From NCBI GenBank assembly GCA_949825065.1, contig OX463846.1, forward strand, positions 11,094,177 to 11,158,176: a stretch of DNA of 64,000 nucleotides, written 5' to 3'. Position numbers and translations under genes: made by a program. Numbering within the stretch: the stretch's first letter is position 1; the number at the start of each line of letters is the position of its first letter. Positions 51,701 through 54,700 of the stretch are shown one piece after another. A model generated the notes under the pieces. The model had not been told where the DNA came from, made no database searches, and saw only the letters and a program-made list of their open reading frames with translations. The stretch comes from Odontocerum albicorne. Taxonomy: Eukaryota > Arthropoda > Insecta > Trichoptera > Odontoceridae.

Positions 51701-54700
51701 GTTTTTATGTACAATTCTTATTGTCAAACTTTAAATTTAACCATTAAACATTTTTTTCCAAAGAAATACTAAGGTATTAATTATTTCTTGAGTTCAAAAA
51801 TTTGCAGTAAAAATAAATTACACATAAAAAAAGCATTAGTTTGGAATTTGTTATTACTATTCCAATCAGGATTCCTGAATTTTTATTTCATTTGTGGCAA
51901 ACAATGCCCGGTGTCCCTACGATTAATCTGCTGCGTGCATAGCAACATTGGACGTATGGGTGTTCGCCACTCCCATGGGAGTGGCGAACATGATCTTTAT
52001 CGGTTTTACCTAAGTCCGAAAAAAAATATCAGTCCACTCTATGGATAACGTCGCTTGTTCTTGTATCTGTTTATTACCTATATATGTTATGATACATGTA
52101 CACTAGTGTGTCCCTTATTTTGTCAAAAAAAAATTTTTTTTTTGTTCTCACCCCCTAAATATTTCTTATTTGGTTTGATTTACTCAAAAACAAAATTTTA
52201 TCTCAATAGGATGACGTTAACCCGTGCCGACTTGAGCGCCAAATTTGAATGTTAGGAATTATAGATTTATTAGTTCTAAGTCAGTGTAAAAACTATTGAT
52301 GAATGTATAATTAAAAATTTTTTTTAATTAAGAATACTTAAAACCATAGTGCACTCAAAAGAGTAAAAATATATTCAATAACTTACTTAGAACTAATAAA
52401 CCTATAATTCCTAACATTCAAATTTCGCGCTCAAGTCAGCACGGGTTAACATCATCCTATTGAGATAAAAAAAATTTTGAGTAAATCAAACCAAATAAGA
52501 AATATTTAGGGGTGAAAAAATTGATTTTTTGACAAAATAAGTGACACTCACAAAATAATGTACACAGCCTATGATTTTGACAGATCGAGTCTGACGAGTC
52601 GACTTTAAAGATTAATCGGATAGAATTAAGCCGTTTAGTCAAAAGAGCTCTAAGATACAGTAGACAGATTTAAAGTAATTTACACCTGGCTGTATATCTT
52701 AGGTTTGCATTCATGATCTTTCATCTAAAATTACGAGGCAGAGCAATGAGGTCGTCTACCACTACATCGAACCGGATAAAAATAAAACACAGTAAGTGAT
52801 CATATTTCTTCTAAAAGGTGTCGAAGTACGTTATTATCATTATCATTGTTTTTTTTCAGTCTTGTTGCTCGTAGTTGAGTGTTGTGGTTCTCTTATGAAC
52901 TGTGTGGAATGAGCAGTGTTCATTCCTCTCGGTCTGATTCATGCTGCATCACTCAGTGAGGAGTCATTGCATCACTCGATGAGGAGTGTTTTTTTAACAA
53001 GAAAATACAGTTGTCTCTCCTCAATCCACACTGTTTCTAGAAATTAACTAAGTTTCCTTACAGTGTGATCGAATACTCAGAAAATTGGCTTTAGTCATAA
53101 TTTGATAAAAGAGCTGTTCCCGAGGGAGGTGGGGCTTCTTTGCTGTCGCCACATCAGTATTAAGGTGGTAGCGGTGGCACCGATCGGTCAGAAACCACAG
53201 ACAGATACGAAATTTAAAAAAATATGAAACTTTTACTAAAAAAAAGAAAATGACAAAAATATATATTTATTCTCAGACCTTACAGAAGGTTTTGAAAGGT
53301 TTGGAAAGCCACAACATTTTCCACTAAAATGGGAGAAAGCTATCTCAAAGCTAAAACTATCTCAAACTAAACGAGTGGTTATAGATTGTTTTTTTTTTAT
53401 CAAAGTTGTTTTTTATAGTTTATATCAGCTGTCTAACTAGACTTATATCATGTTTTGAGACAGCTGACTTACACCACCGGAATTTATACATACATACAAT
53501 ATACTTTAACAATCACATACAGTGTCTAATAAGTCGGAGTTGCCGCCGTTTGCTTGATTTGATAAATCTCGGCAAATTCAATAATCATTTTTTCGTCTTG
53601 CAGTCGATTCTTGATTTGTTTTTCCTGAATTATTACTAGGATATGAGCCACCAGCTATCCCTCCATATCTCCATATCTTAGAGAGTCTGTCTGGTGATCG
53701 ACTTCCTATGGGGTAGTCATGATAAATTGTACGGGGAATGCGGGTCTCATCCATGCTTTGATGGTGATTCAGTCAATAACGTCTGCCTTTCCTATCTAAC
53801 GATGTCCTCGGTTTCACACATTCTTCTTATTTCTATTTTTTTTATTCTATCTCTGGGTGTTTTACTAGTTACACATCGTAAGACTTTCCTTTCTGATCTT
53901 CTAAAGAGTGCCTTTGTTCACAATTAAAAAATATAAATATTCATTTGACTTTAATTTATAAAGTAACTATTTCCACATTTCATTTCAAGTTATTTTCAAA
54001 ATGTTTTCCACATCCACGCTCCATAAATACTTGGTTTTATTATCTCCACAGCCGTCCTCAACACTAGATGACATGGTCTGCCTTGGTATTTTAAATAGCA
54101 CTGTCGTTTGAGGATTGTTTTCATTTAATGTGTTCAAATAAAAGCGCGTCTCTAAACTTCGCAAGCATCAATATGATTGACTGATATTGGATTCTAATTT
54201 GAAAGTCATTACTCAGTGTTCTTGAAATGCAATGCTGAACCTAGCCGATCTAATATTTTGTGTATTTCGTGTAAAATGTGTTACAATTAAAAATTCAAAC
54301 AGTCGACATCGTAGCCCAGTGGTTATTATATTTGCTTAGCACCCAATCATCTCGTTCTGATTCCCAGTGGGATCGGTACTTGTTCTTTTTGTCAAATAAA
54401 TTTTTGACGACTTCTGTATCCTAGTTGGTAAGACACTTATATTCTAATATAGAGGATTCGTGTTCAATTCCCGTTGATATCCATGTTTTAAATAATGGTA
54501 CCAGTCTGATTTTCCCTTCAGGACTCTTGAACATTTTCTGGTAAATTGTTTGAGACTGCCACATATTAATACAATCTCCAGGCTGTACTGTTTACAACGA
54601 AAATGTAATAAAATACGATACGATTATTTTTTGGGGGATTACTAGCTGTCTTACATATTTTTTGGAGTACACTTAGGATGGTTGGTATTTTCTAGATTTT

